From Arthrobacter citreus (GTDB taxonomy: Bacteria > Actinomycetota > Actinomycetes > Actinomycetales > Micrococcaceae), in contig NZ_VTFV01000004.1 in the NCBI RefSeq assembly GCF_009192745.1, positions 310,001 through 374,000 of the forward strand: a DNA stretch of 64,000 nt. The letters are read 5' to 3'. Position 1 is the stretch's first letter; every line of letters begins with the position of its first letter. The notes beneath the pieces were generated by a model, which was given only the letters and a program-made list of their open reading frames with translations, searched no databases and was not told the DNA's origin. This document shows positions 18,892-27,516 of the stretch, one piece after another. The position numbers and the translations under genes were made by a program.

Positions 18892-20267
18892 TACAGCTCC
18901 ACCGGGGAACCTGCTGCGGGTTTGCCGGGCAGCAGGGCAGGGGCCGGCTCCGGGAAACCGGTTCCCTGCCGGGCGAGTCCGCGGTAGGCACCTGCCAGTC
19001 CTGCCGAGAGGAACAGCAGCGCCGCCGAAATCGGGAAGTTGAGACCGTCGAAGAAGGACAGCAGCACCGCGCCTGCCAGTATCGACGCAGCCAGCCCGGA
19101 GCCCAACGCACGGGACAGGCTCCCGGCCGGGGACAGGTTGTACGCCGTTGAAACCGCCGCCCGCACCCCGCTGAGCAGCAGCAGGAGCAGCAGTATCAGT
19201 CCCACTGTTCCTACCTCAACGAGGGCTGTCAGGTAGCCGTTGTCGAAGATCCGGTAGTTGGGCAGGAACGTTCCAAAGCCGCGGCCAAAAAACAGGTTCC
19301 TGGACGCGATCTCTGCGGCGACAACATAGCTCTCTGTCCTGGACAGTGAACTGGAATCGTTTCCCAGTGTCTGGAACATGCCGCGGATGGTGCCCGCAAT
19401 GCCGGGAACCGTGACGTACACGATTCCCAACAGGACGGTGAGCGCGCCGAGCACCCTGGTCCGTTGGGCGGAGGGCCAGGTGGGAATCAGCACGGCCAGG
19501 CCCACGGCTGCTCCGATGAACGCCGACCGGGAGCCGGACATGAGGCAGGCAAGGGACAGCGCGATCGGCGGCCACCAGCGCGCCGCCAGGCCCCGGTTCT
19601 TCTCCGCGAGCGCCAGGGTCAGTGCAAGGGGCAGCGCCATGGAAAGCACGACGGCGTATTCCAGCGGCTGCGTCGCTGTTCCCGTGGGCCGGATGAAGTC
19701 CCCCCGGCTGGAAACCTCGTGGCCGCCTTCTGCGCTGAAACCCGGGAGGGACACCCACTCAAGCAGGCTCTGGCCGGCCAGGAACTGCGCCAGCCCCAGC
19801 ACGCCGGCAAGGCCACTGATCAGGACCAGCCGGCGAACCAGGGTCAGCCAGCGCTGAGGGGACGCTATTCCGTCGTTGGCGAGCAGCGCAACGCCCGCCC
19901 ACCCCGCAACCCGGAGCATGCCGCTGTCGGCCGGCGAGGATTCGCTGGGCGGAATTCCCTGCAGGTTCGACACCGCGTAGCTGACCAGCACCGAGGCCAG
20001 GAACAGAAGCAGGATCCACCGCACCACCCTGGAACCCGTTTCCAGGGTGCTGGTGCGGCGCAGGCGTTCGAAGAACCACCAGAAAAGACCCAGCAGCGCC
20101 CAGAGGGTGGAGGGCCTGCCCATGGAGCCCAGCGCCGCGACGGTCAGGTAGGACGGTACTGCCAGCGTCAGGATCAGGTACACGGTGAGGAAGGAGACGA
20201 CGTCGCCGGCGGCCGGATTGACAGCTTGCCGCAGTGCGGACGTGGCTCCCGTTTCCGGCGCGCTCAC
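18891..20267 (-). CDS. Wzy/O-antigen-ligase-like membrane protein
   Basis: A 458-residue polytopic protein with about 11-12 hydrophobic segments. The family signature region is visible: RPTGTATQPLEYAVVLSMALP, then LACLMSGSRSAFIGAAVGL and GFGTFLPNYRIFDNGYLTALVEVG, as in Wzy_C / O-antigen ligase proteins. These polymerise lipid-linked repeat units, or transfer them, at the outer face of the membrane. With a Wzx-type flippase and two Wzz-like proteins in the same operon, polymerase is the likelier role. It overlaps the upstream gene by 4 bases. Confidence 0.8.
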   Translation of the reverse strand: MSAPETGATSALRQAVNPAAGDVVSFLTVYLILTLAVPSYLTVAALGSMGRPSTLWALLGLFWWFFERLRRTSTLETGSRVVRWILLLFLASVLVSYAVSNLQGIPPSESSPADSGMLRVAGWAGVALLANDGIASPQRWLTLVRRLVLISGLAGVLGLAQFLAGQSLLEWVSLPGFSAEGGHEVSSRGDFIRPTGTATQPLEYAVVLSMALPLALTLALAEKNRGLAARWWPPIALSLACLMSGSRSAFIGAAVGLAVLIPTWPSAQRTRVLGALTVLLGIVYVTVPGIAGTIRGMFQTLGNDSSSLSRTESYVVAAEIASRNLFFGRGFGTFLPNYRIFDNGYLTALVEVGTVGLILLLLLLLSGVRAAVSTAYNLSPAGSLSRALGSGLAASILAGAVLLSFFDGLNFPISAALLFLSAGLAGAYRGLARQGTGFPEPAPALLPGKPAAGSPVEL

Positions 20268-20992
20268 CGGATGCTCCCCGCGGGCTCCGCTGCCGGTTTC
20301 GGATGTGCCTCCCGGTGTCTGCCCCGGCCGCGGGTCCGAAGACTCCGGGCGCTCCGGGCCGCCAAAGCGTCCGTTCCTGCCGCCGCCGCGCAGGACAGGC
20401 CCGTGCCGGTAAGTGCCAGCACGATCATGGCCTTGGCCTCGCCCATGCGCGTCTTTCCGAAGGAATTGATGATCAGGTCCTCCGGCGCGCGCTCAACGGT
20501 GATCAGTTCTGCCGGCCCGGCTCCCGCGGCGAGCTGCAGATCGTCGCTCAAGGCACTCACCTCGTTGTGCACCCGGTCGATTTCGGCCGACACCACCTCC
20601 GGGCTCGGCCCGGCGGCCTGCACTGAAAGCACGGGCCGGTTGAAGGAAGAGAGCCACTGGCCGCCGGTGTCCAGCATGCCCACGGAGGTACCTCGGCGGA
20701 TCCCGGTGCCGAACAGCGACGCAGTGGGGGACGCGAGTTTCGCGGACTTGGCACCTGCCAGGTACTTCCGCTCCACGATCGCGGTGAAGTCGATGAGGGT
20801 TTGCGGCTCCGCCCCGGTCAGGGTGCGGCTCTGTCCCGGGACAGCCGGTTCCATGAACACCAGATCCGCCTGCGCTGCATAAACGGCCGGTGACGTGCCG
20901 AGCGAGAGGAATGCGAACCCGGTGCAGCACAGTCCCGCCAGCAGCACATACCAGCGGCGCCGCAGCACGCGCAGGAGCTGGACAGCAGTCAC
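20264..20992 (-). CDS. Wzz-like chain-length protein, kinase-less (second of two)
   Basis: A 242-residue protein with an N-terminal membrane segment after LLRVLRRRWYVLLAGL, a typical Wzz/CapA-type start. An extracytoplasmic region of about 140 residues contains ERAPEDLIINSFGKTRMGEAKAMIVLALTGTGL, which resembles the proline-containing end and second membrane helix of Wzz proteins. The C-terminus is short, basic and without Walker motifs, so there is no fused tyrosine kinase. ATGA overlaps join it to genes on both sides. It likely sets polymer length with its neighbour, by family analogy. Confidence 0.7.
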   Translation of the reverse strand: MTAVQLLRVLRRRWYVLLAGLCCTGFAFLSLGTSPAVYAAQADLVFMEPAVPGQSRTLTGAEPQTLIDFTAIVERKYLAGAKSAKLASPTASLFGTGIRRGTSVGMLDTGGQWLSSFNRPVLSVQAAGPSPEVVSAEIDRVHNEVSALSDDLQLAAGAGPAELITVERAPEDLIINSFGKTRMGEAKAMIVLALTGTGLSCAAAAGTDALAARSARSLRTRGRGRHREAHPKPAAEPAGSIR

Positions 20993-21807
20993 CGTGTCCG
21001 GGCGTCTTCCCCGGAGACAGGTTCAGCACCCGCCTGCTGGCGCGGTGCCCGCACCCCGGCTTTACCCGGCCTGTTCCCTCGGGGCTGTCTGCGTTTCGCG
21101 AAAAGGGCAGTTGCCGTACTGCTTCCTGCGTGGGCCGGCAGGTCCTTCGAAACCGGCTCCGGGCTTGCCTCCCCGGCGCCCGAATCCACGGCAGCCGACT
21201 GCGGCCTGGCCCGCCGGGAGAGCAGCAGGCCGTCCGCCAGCCCGGTGAGCAGGAATGTCCCAGAGAGCCCGGCGACGACGGCCACTGCCAGCGCCTGCAG
21301 GGTCTGCTTTGAATTCAGGGCGGCTTCGGCGTCCACCACCACGGGCATGATGTCGATGCGCTGTGCCGGTATGACCTCCAGTTCATCCTGCATCCGGGTC
21401 AGCACGGCCGGGAGGGTCTGAAGCGCTGTGTCCAATACGGTCAGGGATTCGGCTTCGGTTTCTGCCGTTGCCTGCACAACCACGATTGATCCGCTGGTGC
21501 TGCGGTCCGGCTCGATGGTGTACGACGCCGAGGGATACTCTTCCAGAACCCGGTCGCGGACAGCGGGGGCGTTAGCCTGGCGCACCAGCACGTCCAGCGC
21601 TTCGCTCATTCCGCCCAGCTGGAGGTACGGGTTGCCCTCGTCTCCAACGGTCGCAGAAGGCGGCATCAGCACCATACTGCCCTGGGCGTCATAGGACGGG
21701 GGCACAATCCAGGCGGCGCCCCAGCACAGGAGCACCGTGAACAGAATCCCGGACAGGACCAGGTACCAGCGGCGCAGGAGCACGGCCAGGCTTTGGGGTG
21801 TTGTCAC
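20989..21807 (-). CDS. Wzz-like chain-length protein, kinase-less (first of two)
   Basis: A 272-residue Wzz-like protein. The first membrane helix follows LAVLLRRWYLVLSGIL, and the second is LAVAVVAGLSGTFLLTGLADGLL. The region between them contains AQRIDIMPVVVDAEAALNSKQ, a typical pre-helix segment. About 70 cytoplasmic residues follow that are rich in Arg, Ala and Gly, with no ATP-binding motif. The N-terminal layout matches its downstream partner, so the pair may be an old duplication or form a hetero-oligomer. A 4-base overlap links both neighbours. Its role in length control is inferred. Confidence 0.7.
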   Translation of the reverse strand: MTTPQSLAVLLRRWYLVLSGILFTVLLCWGAAWIVPPSYDAQGSMVLMPPSATVGDEGNPYLQLGGMSEALDVLVRQANAPAVRDRVLEEYPSASYTIEPDRSTSGSIVVVQATAETEAESLTVLDTALQTLPAVLTRMQDELEVIPAQRIDIMPVVVDAEAALNSKQTLQALAVAVVAGLSGTFLLTGLADGLLLSRRARPQSAAVDSGAGEASPEPVSKDLPAHAGSSTATALFAKRRQPRGNRPGKAGVRAPRQQAGAEPVSGEDARTR

Positions 21808-23804
21808 GGCGTCCCCTTGTTCACGGTACTGTGCAGGGCGCCCAGGTGTTCCTTGACCCGGTCCAGTCCCTCTTTGCCTGCCGCCCTCAGCAGCACGGTC
21901 TTAGCGGCCGTCCGCAGCCCGGACCCGATGCTCCGCCTCGGCGTGTGGAACAGGATTTCCCTGACGCGCTGGCCTGCAGTAGGCGGCCGGGCACCGGCAA
22001 GCAACCCGGGGAAACGCCCCTGGTGGGGATGCGGGGAAACCCGGATTCCCCGCACCCTGTTGCTGACGTTTCCGCCGTGGACCACCTGGAGCCAGCCGGG
22101 AGGGCCGTCAACTTCCCGCACGGGCATGCTGCGGCCCAGGAGGGTGTGCCAGTCTGCCCAGCAGCTGACGGCGCCGGACCACGGTTCTGCCACGCTGGCG
22201 AATGCGTTAGTCCGGTCCCGGCGTGCAAAGAGCCCGGAACCGGACAGGATCAGCCCGCTTGGCAGGTACAGCGCCGTTCTCCCCTGTACTTGAGCCGCGG
22301 CGCGCTGCAGCCGCTCAACAAAGTCCGTGGCCACGCCGTCGTCGTTGTCCAGGTTGGTGGTCATCAGTTCCGCGGACGGCTCCGCAACCATGCTGCGCAG
22401 GTCCGACAGCAGGTCTGCCCGCTCCACGGCGGTCCGGTAGACGGGTGTGAAGAGCCCGTCCGCGGACCATTGGCGGATACGTTCGCGCAGCCAGGCCGGG
22501 CTTTCTGGATCGAAATAAATCAGCCACCGGAACCGGGAGTTGGACTGTGCGGCCACGGAGCGCATGCAGTAGGACTCGAAAAGTTCCGCCCGTTCGCGAA
22601 GCCATCCCTCACGGGCGCGCACCAGGGACTCGGGGCCGGGCGTGGGCAGGTTGAACCTCGTGACAAGGAAATGGTCACCCTTCCAGGCCGGTGAGGCACC
22701 CTCGACGGCGTCCAGCAGGGTGCGTGCGCGGGCATTCCATGAATGGCCGCGCGCAAACCGCTGGCGTTCACGGATCTGTCGGGGATCCGGGGTGTCGGCC
22801 AGGACCTTACGGAGGGCGCGGGTGAAGTCCGCCGGAGTGGCCGCACGCGCCACGTGGCCGGCGCCGAGCGAGCGGGCGGCAGGCAAATCCGTCGAGACAA
22901 CCGGCAGCCCCGCGGAGAGGTAGTCCAGCGTCTTCAGCGGGAAGCTGGACCGGTTGAACCCGGTATCCGCGTACGGGGTGATTCCGGCAGCGGCACCGGC
23001 GAGCCGGGAGGGGACTTCAACCGCAGGTATTTCCCCCTCCCACGTCACATTGCCGTTGGCCAGGAGGGAATCCAGCCGGGCCCGGACCGCCGGGTCCCGT
23101 TCCGTACGCGGACCTACCAGGCTGAGCGGAATGCCTGCTGCCGCGACGGCGTCCAGCACGTCGAAGTCCAGGCGTTCGTTCAGCTGCCCCAGCAGGATGG
23201 CTCCCCGCTGTTCCGTCCGGTCCTTTTGGTCCGGGGCAAACGCCTCCGGTACGCAGCCGTTGGGAAGGTTGAGCACCTGGATGTCCGGGCGCAGCGTACG
23301 CAGCCGGTCAGCGAGAGCCTCGCTGACCGCAGCTACGAGGTCCGCTTCTTGGAGGTTCCGGAGCATGCAGCGCTTGATACGCGCTGCGGAGAGACCCATA
23401 AGTGCTGCCCCGGCAAGCCAGTCGTCGGTCACGAAGTAGACCTTGACGCCGGATTCAAGCCGGGGAAAACGTGCCAGCGGCCCTGCCGCGACGACTGCGC
23501 CCGCCGCCGGACCGGTCTTCGCGGCAGACCGCACGGCCCGGTGGAGCAGCCAGCCGGCCACCGTGCCCAGGACAGGCCGGAAGGCTCCGGGAAGGACAGG
23601 GACCGTCAACCGGGTCAGCTGCGGTGAAACCACCGTTCTCCGGGGACGCAGCCCGTGAACGGTGCCGCCCGTAAAAGGTGCCGGCGGATCTACCCAGAGA
23701 ACTTCCCGGTACTCGGCCAGGGCGGCCGCCAGCCGCTTCTCTGTCCCGGCCAGGTTCTCCCACCGCGTGCCGGCGATCCAGACCAGGGTGCCCTTGGTGC
23801 TCAT
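21804..23804 (-). CDS. Two-domain glycosyltransferase: GT-B type + putative rhamnosyltransferase domain
   Basis: A 666-residue fusion. Residues about 1-370 form a GT-B transferase (GTLVWIAGTRWENLAGTEKR at the start, ILLGQLNERLDFDVLDAV, TPYADTGFNRSSFPLKTLDYLSAGLPVVSTDLP as the donor-site region). Residues about 375-640 match the putative rhamnosyltransferase family PF11316 (FLVTRFNLP, YCMRSVAAQSNSRFRWLIYFD, TTNLDNDDGVATDFV). ATG 23804 overlaps the upstream stop as ATGA; the open frame further upstream lies inside that gene and is not used. It probably adds two sugars of the repeat unit in the cytoplasm. Confidence 0.82.
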   Translation of the reverse strand: MSTKGTLVWIAGTRWENLAGTEKRLAAALAEYREVLWVDPPAPFTGGTVHGLRPRRTVVSPQLTRLTVPVLPGAFRPVLGTVAGWLLHRAVRSAAKTGPAAGAVVAAGPLARFPRLESGVKVYFVTDDWLAGAALMGLSAARIKRCMLRNLQEADLVAAVSEALADRLRTLRPDIQVLNLPNGCVPEAFAPDQKDRTEQRGAILLGQLNERLDFDVLDAVAAAGIPLSLVGPRTERDPAVRARLDSLLANGNVTWEGEIPAVEVPSRLAGAAAGITPYADTGFNRSSFPLKTLDYLSAGLPVVSTDLPAARSLGAGHVARAATPADFTRALRKVLADTPDPRQIRERQRFARGHSWNARARTLLDAVEGASPAWKGDHFLVTRFNLPTPGPESLVRAREGWLRERAELFESYCMRSVAAQSNSRFRWLIYFDPESPAWLRERIRQWSADGLFTPVYRTAVERADLLSDLRSMVAEPSAELMTTNLDNDDGVATDFVERLQRAAAQVQGRTALYLPSGLILSGSGLFARRDRTNAFASVAEPWSGAVSCWADWHTLLGRSMPVREVDGPPGWLQVVHGGNVSNRVRGIRVSPHPHQGRFPGLLAGARPPTAGQRVREILFHTPRRSIGSGLRTAAKTVLLRAAGKEGLDRVKEHLGALHSTVNKGTP

Positions 23805-25990
23805 GGCAGGCTTCCTTCCGTGCGTCGGGAAGGATGTCCTTCGCCGGAACCGTCTTTGCTGCCCGCCCGTCCCCTGCTTGCCAGCAGCGCAGTCCCGCGG
23901 ACCGGGTCGTGCGCCAGCAGCACAAGCCAGCTGCCTGCGCCCAGCCCGGAGAGAATCCGGTACCCGCCGGGCGAGACAGTGTTGGCGATGACCACCAGGG
24001 CACACTCGGAGAGGAAGTCCATGTCGCTTTCAGCGGTTTCGGCGTCGGCTACGAAGGCAGCCGTACGGGAGGGGTCCGGGTTCCCGGAAGCCCTCGGCGC
24101 GTTGGCGGACGGGATGAACTCGAGCGGGGGAAGGGATGGGTTCAAGGCGAGGCCGCGCTGCAGCGCACGCTGGAGGCCGCTGTCGGTCGGCTTGCCATAG
24201 AAGACCGCTGAGTCAAGCCCCTCCCGGCGCAGGTTGTCCGTGAGGGTCCGGGAGAATTCGTCGGTCAGCAGGCGCTGTTTTAGCGGCGAGAGTTTCATCC
24301 GCAGCCGCTTCACTGCGCCGGTGCGGAGCCGCCAGCGGAGCCTGCGCAGCATCCGGTTCAGTGCCCGGCGCAGCCTGGATTCAACGGCGGCAGGTGCCAT
24401 GGGCTGCCTGCGGGTGCCCGGCGAAGCCGGCGGCGTTCCGGTCTGCGCTCCGGCTTCCCCGCCCGGCGCGAAAAGTGCACCGGAGGGCGTCAGCCCTGCC
24501 GCGGGCTGCCCGCACGCGCGCAGCTGCCGCAGGATTTCGGCCTCCCAGCTTTCCGCTGGCTGCTCCGGCACCGGACAGACCGAGGCACGGAGCGGCACGT
24601 TCTCCGGAACTGGTGCCCCCAGGTAACTGCGCATCCGGTCCAGTTCGGGGTGCCGCAGGCCGGGGAACCGCAATGCCCCGGCCACCGCCTGTTCCGCTTC
24701 CCCTGAGCACAGCAGCGCCCGCAGGTGTACAGCCCACAGCACCGGGTCCGGATCCGGTGCGGAACGGTCCGTAAACGTGTCCACCAGCGCCTGCGTGGTC
24801 CAGTCCCTGGCCGCTTCCGCATCGCCTGCGGAGAGGTCCGTCCATGCCGCACCAACCACGGCTTCGGGGATGAAGTAGAAGTTCAGGCACTTCAGGAACT
24901 CGCGGCGGGCGCCGTCGGTGTCCTGTTCGCGCAGCATCCGCCAGCCTTCGGCAAGGTTCTCGCGGTCCCGGCCGCCGGCCCGGAATGGAGGGTGCGGCTC
25001 ACGGACCGGAGCAAGGAAAAGGCTGCCGGCGGGCCCGGCCTGCACTATGCGGTCCGCGCTCCCCCGCACCGCCTGCAGTTGGAGCCATTGAAGGACCTGG
25101 TCCCGGCGGGACTGGACGTGGAACTCATGCACAAGGTCGTGCCCGGCGGTGACGATGCCGTGCAGCCGCTGGGGGTCGGCCAGCAGGATGTCGAGTTTCT
25201 CGGCGATGGCGTCTGCTTCCCCCAGGACGCAGTTCTGCATGTCCACGAAGCCAAAGGCTGCGAGCGCCGGGGTGTCCTCCGCGATCAGGCAGGCACCGGA
25301 GGCAGGGATCTCCAGGTGCTTCCGGACCAGGTCCCGGGACATGCTTCCGCACGCGGGAACGAAGACACTGGCACTGAGCAGCCGGGCATAATCCTGCCCG
25401 AAGACCGTGCGGCCTCCGGCCTTGCCCCACCCGTAGTGCGGCATGGTCATGGTTGCAAAGCTGCGGGAAAGAACCCTTCCGACGGCGTTGCGCCAGGGGT
25501 AGTGGCGTTCCTGGCTTCCGGTGATCAGGACCGGGATGTTCTTCTCCACCGGGTAGCGGTGGAAGACGGCGGGGTCCACGGAGTTGGGCCAGACAAAGAG
25601 CCGGTCCGCGATTTCAGGGGTGTACTCGGCCATTGCCACTGATGTAGTGAAGAACTGGTCAACCCCCCACCGGTCCATATCCGAGAGGAAGACCGCGCGT
25701 GCCAGGTCATAGGGGTCCGAATGGAGGAAACCCAGTTTCGGGACCTCCGGATGGCTGGAGGTGTTCCGGATGCTCCGTTCCCCCGCGTAGACCCCGGATT
25801 CGAAGACGCTGAGGTCCGGCTCAAAGGCATCGCATTCAGCCGCGTAGTCGCAGTCCCGGTCCACCACCCGAACCTCGAAGAAGTGCTCCAGTGTCTGGAC
25901 GTGTTCATCCAGGTGCCGGTTCAGGAAGCCGGGCAGGCCGGGTTTTGCCCAGCGGAAAAACAGCAGCCGCGGTTTGGTCTGGGAGGTCAT
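23801..25990 (-). CDS. CgeB-like glycosyltransferase with long C-terminal extension
   Basis: A 729-residue protein. The N-terminal about 330 residues resemble CgeB-type glycosyltransferases: LGFLHSDPYD, WPNSVDPAVFHRYP, VLITGSQERHYPWRN, and LEIPASGACLIAEDTPALAAFGF in the donor-binding half. A helical, TPR-like part follows (about 340-470). A basic stretch (RRLRWRLRTGAVKRLRMK) and a last segment with FLSECALVVIANTVSPGGYRILSGLGAGSWLVLL lead to the end; that last segment could be a small separate domain. It overlaps both neighbours by 4 bases. The sugar is unknown. Confidence 0.75.
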   Translation of the reverse strand: MTSQTKPRLLFFRWAKPGLPGFLNRHLDEHVQTLEHFFEVRVVDRDCDYAAECDAFEPDLSVFESGVYAGERSIRNTSSHPEVPKLGFLHSDPYDLARAVFLSDMDRWGVDQFFTTSVAMAEYTPEIADRLFVWPNSVDPAVFHRYPVEKNIPVLITGSQERHYPWRNAVGRVLSRSFATMTMPHYGWGKAGGRTVFGQDYARLLSASVFVPACGSMSRDLVRKHLEIPASGACLIAEDTPALAAFGFVDMQNCVLGEADAIAEKLDILLADPQRLHGIVTAGHDLVHEFHVQSRRDQVLQWLQLQAVRGSADRIVQAGPAGSLFLAPVREPHPPFRAGGRDRENLAEGWRMLREQDTDGARREFLKCLNFYFIPEAVVGAAWTDLSAGDAEAARDWTTQALVDTFTDRSAPDPDPVLWAVHLRALLCSGEAEQAVAGALRFPGLRHPELDRMRSYLGAPVPENVPLRASVCPVPEQPAESWEAEILRQLRACGQPAAGLTPSGALFAPGGEAGAQTGTPPASPGTRRQPMAPAAVESRLRRALNRMLRRLRWRLRTGAVKRLRMKLSPLKQRLLTDEFSRTLTDNLRREGLDSAVFYGKPTDSGLQRALQRGLALNPSLPPLEFIPSANAPRASGNPDPSRTAAFVADAETAESDMDFLSECALVVIANTVSPGGYRILSGLGAGSWLVLLAHDPVRGTALLASRGRAGSKDGSGEGHPSRRTEGSLP

Positions 25991-27516
25991 GCGGTTCCCT
26001 CCTTGGGCCGCAGGCGTGCGAGCAGCAGACGTTCACTTCGGTCATAGGCGTCCAGCAGGTGCCCGGTCCTGCCGCGGACGTGCGCGGGCAGGACGCGGCG
26101 CAGCATGGGTGCGCTGAACGCAAGGTAGGCAGCGCAGCCGGTGCAACCTCCCAGCAGCAGCCGGGTGAGGTCCCCGTCGGCAAGGGACGCGGCCGCCAGC
26201 GCCAGGACGCCGGAGCCCGCTGCGGCGGCCGCCGGCGCCGCCGCAGCCCGGAGCAGGACCCGCCCGGGCGCCGGAACCGTGCCGCGGACGGCGCGCAGGT
26301 ACAGCGGCATGATCACGGCCGCGATCACCGCCACGTGCACCCAGGCGGCGCCCGTCAGGCCGAACGGGCCAAGGCTCAGCCCAACGGCGGGAACGAGAAG
26401 CACCAGCCATACCGCCTGCACGCCAAAAACAGCCCCTGCCCGGCCCTGCCCCACAAGGAGGTTGGAGAGCAGCAGGGACAGCGCAAATACCCCTCCGTAG
26501 ACGGCAAGGATCCGCAGGACCGGTGCCGCCTGCGCCCAGGTCCCGCCGTAGAGCACGGCCACCAGCTCGCCAGCGAGCACAACGGTAAGTGCCGTGACCG
26601 GGAAGGCAATCAACGCCACCAGGCGTGAGGACCTGGCCAGGAAACCGCGCAGCTCACCGGAACCGGAGCCCAGGGCGGAGAAGGCCGGCATGGCTACTGA
26701 ATTGATGGTGGAGCTCATGACCGAGGTTGACCAGGAAGCCACAGTGAACGCGAGGGTGTAGATGCCAAGCTCCACCGGCCCCAGGAAGGCACCGATAATT
26801 GCGTAGTCGGCGTTGAGCAGGCTGTAGCCCAGCAGGTTTGCGCCCGCCAGCGGCAGGCCAAAGCGCAGTACCGGGCCCACTTCGGCACGCCGGAGCCGCG
26901 GCCAGTAGGTCCGCTTCACGCTCAAGGCCATAACTATCCCGCTGACCAGCTGGCTTACGACGCGGGACCACGCGAACGCCATGGCGCCGTCGCCGTTAAC
27001 CGCAAGGAGGACGAGCACCAGGTTGCCGGGCACAAAGGCGACGGCGGATGCCAGGAAGACTTTTTCCTGCCGGAACTCGCGCACCAGCAGAGCCCCCGGA
27101 ACCGTGAACACACCGCCCAGCACGACGGCGATGGCCAGGACACGGATTGGCGCGGCTGCTTCCGGTGCCCCCAGCAGCGCGGCAAGCGGGTCCGCTGCCA
27201 GTGCCATACCGCCGGCAAGCGCGAAGGACGAGAGAATCGCGAGCAGGGCGACTGTCGACGCCACGCGTTCCGGGTCAAGGTCCCGCCGGGCAACGCAGGA
27301 GGAGAGCCCCAGTTCACCGAAGGACGAGACGATCGCGTGAACAACCAGTGCAGCGGCGAACACCCCGAATTCGTGTGGTGTCACAAGCCGCACCACCACC
27401 ACCATGACCGCGATTCCAGCCAGTTTCATCATCAGGGCGTTCGCGCCGCTCCATAGGGCCCCGCGTGCCGCGCGTGCACCGATGCCCAGTCCTGTTGATT
27501 CCGGGGTCGCTGTCAC
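25987..27516 (-). CDS. Wzx-type polysaccharide flippase (MOP superfamily)
   Basis: A 509-residue membrane protein with about 12-14 hydrophobic segments. It begins with GALWSGANALMMKLAGIAVMVVVVRLVTPHEFGVFAAALV, shown here only as family pattern, and has GLPLAGANLLGYSLLNADY and VELGIYTLAFTVASW, all typical of Wzx/RfbX exporters. These move undecaprenyl-linked repeat units across the membrane. GTG 27516 overlaps the upstream stop as GTGA; the open frame upstream to 27879 lies inside the aminotransferase gene and is rejected. With the Wzy and Wzz-like genes it defines a Wzx/Wzy-dependent pathway. Confidence 0.85.
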   Translation of the reverse strand: MTATPESTGLGIGARAARGALWSGANALMMKLAGIAVMVVVVRLVTPHEFGVFAAALVVHAIVSSFGELGLSSCVARRDLDPERVASTVALLAILSSFALAGGMALAADPLAALLGAPEAAAPIRVLAIAVVLGGVFTVPGALLVREFRQEKVFLASAVAFVPGNLVLVLLAVNGDGAMAFAWSRVVSQLVSGIVMALSVKRTYWPRLRRAEVGPVLRFGLPLAGANLLGYSLLNADYAIIGAFLGPVELGIYTLAFTVASWSTSVMSSTINSVAMPAFSALGSGSGELRGFLARSSRLVALIAFPVTALTVVLAGELVAVLYGGTWAQAAPVLRILAVYGGVFALSLLLSNLLVGQGRAGAVFGVQAVWLVLLVPAVGLSLGPFGLTGAAWVHVAVIAAVIMPLYLRAVRGTVPAPGRVLLRAAAAPAAAAAGSGVLALAAASLADGDLTRLLLGGCTGCAAYLAFSAPMLRRVLPAHVRGRTGHLLDAYDRSERLLLARLRPKEGTA

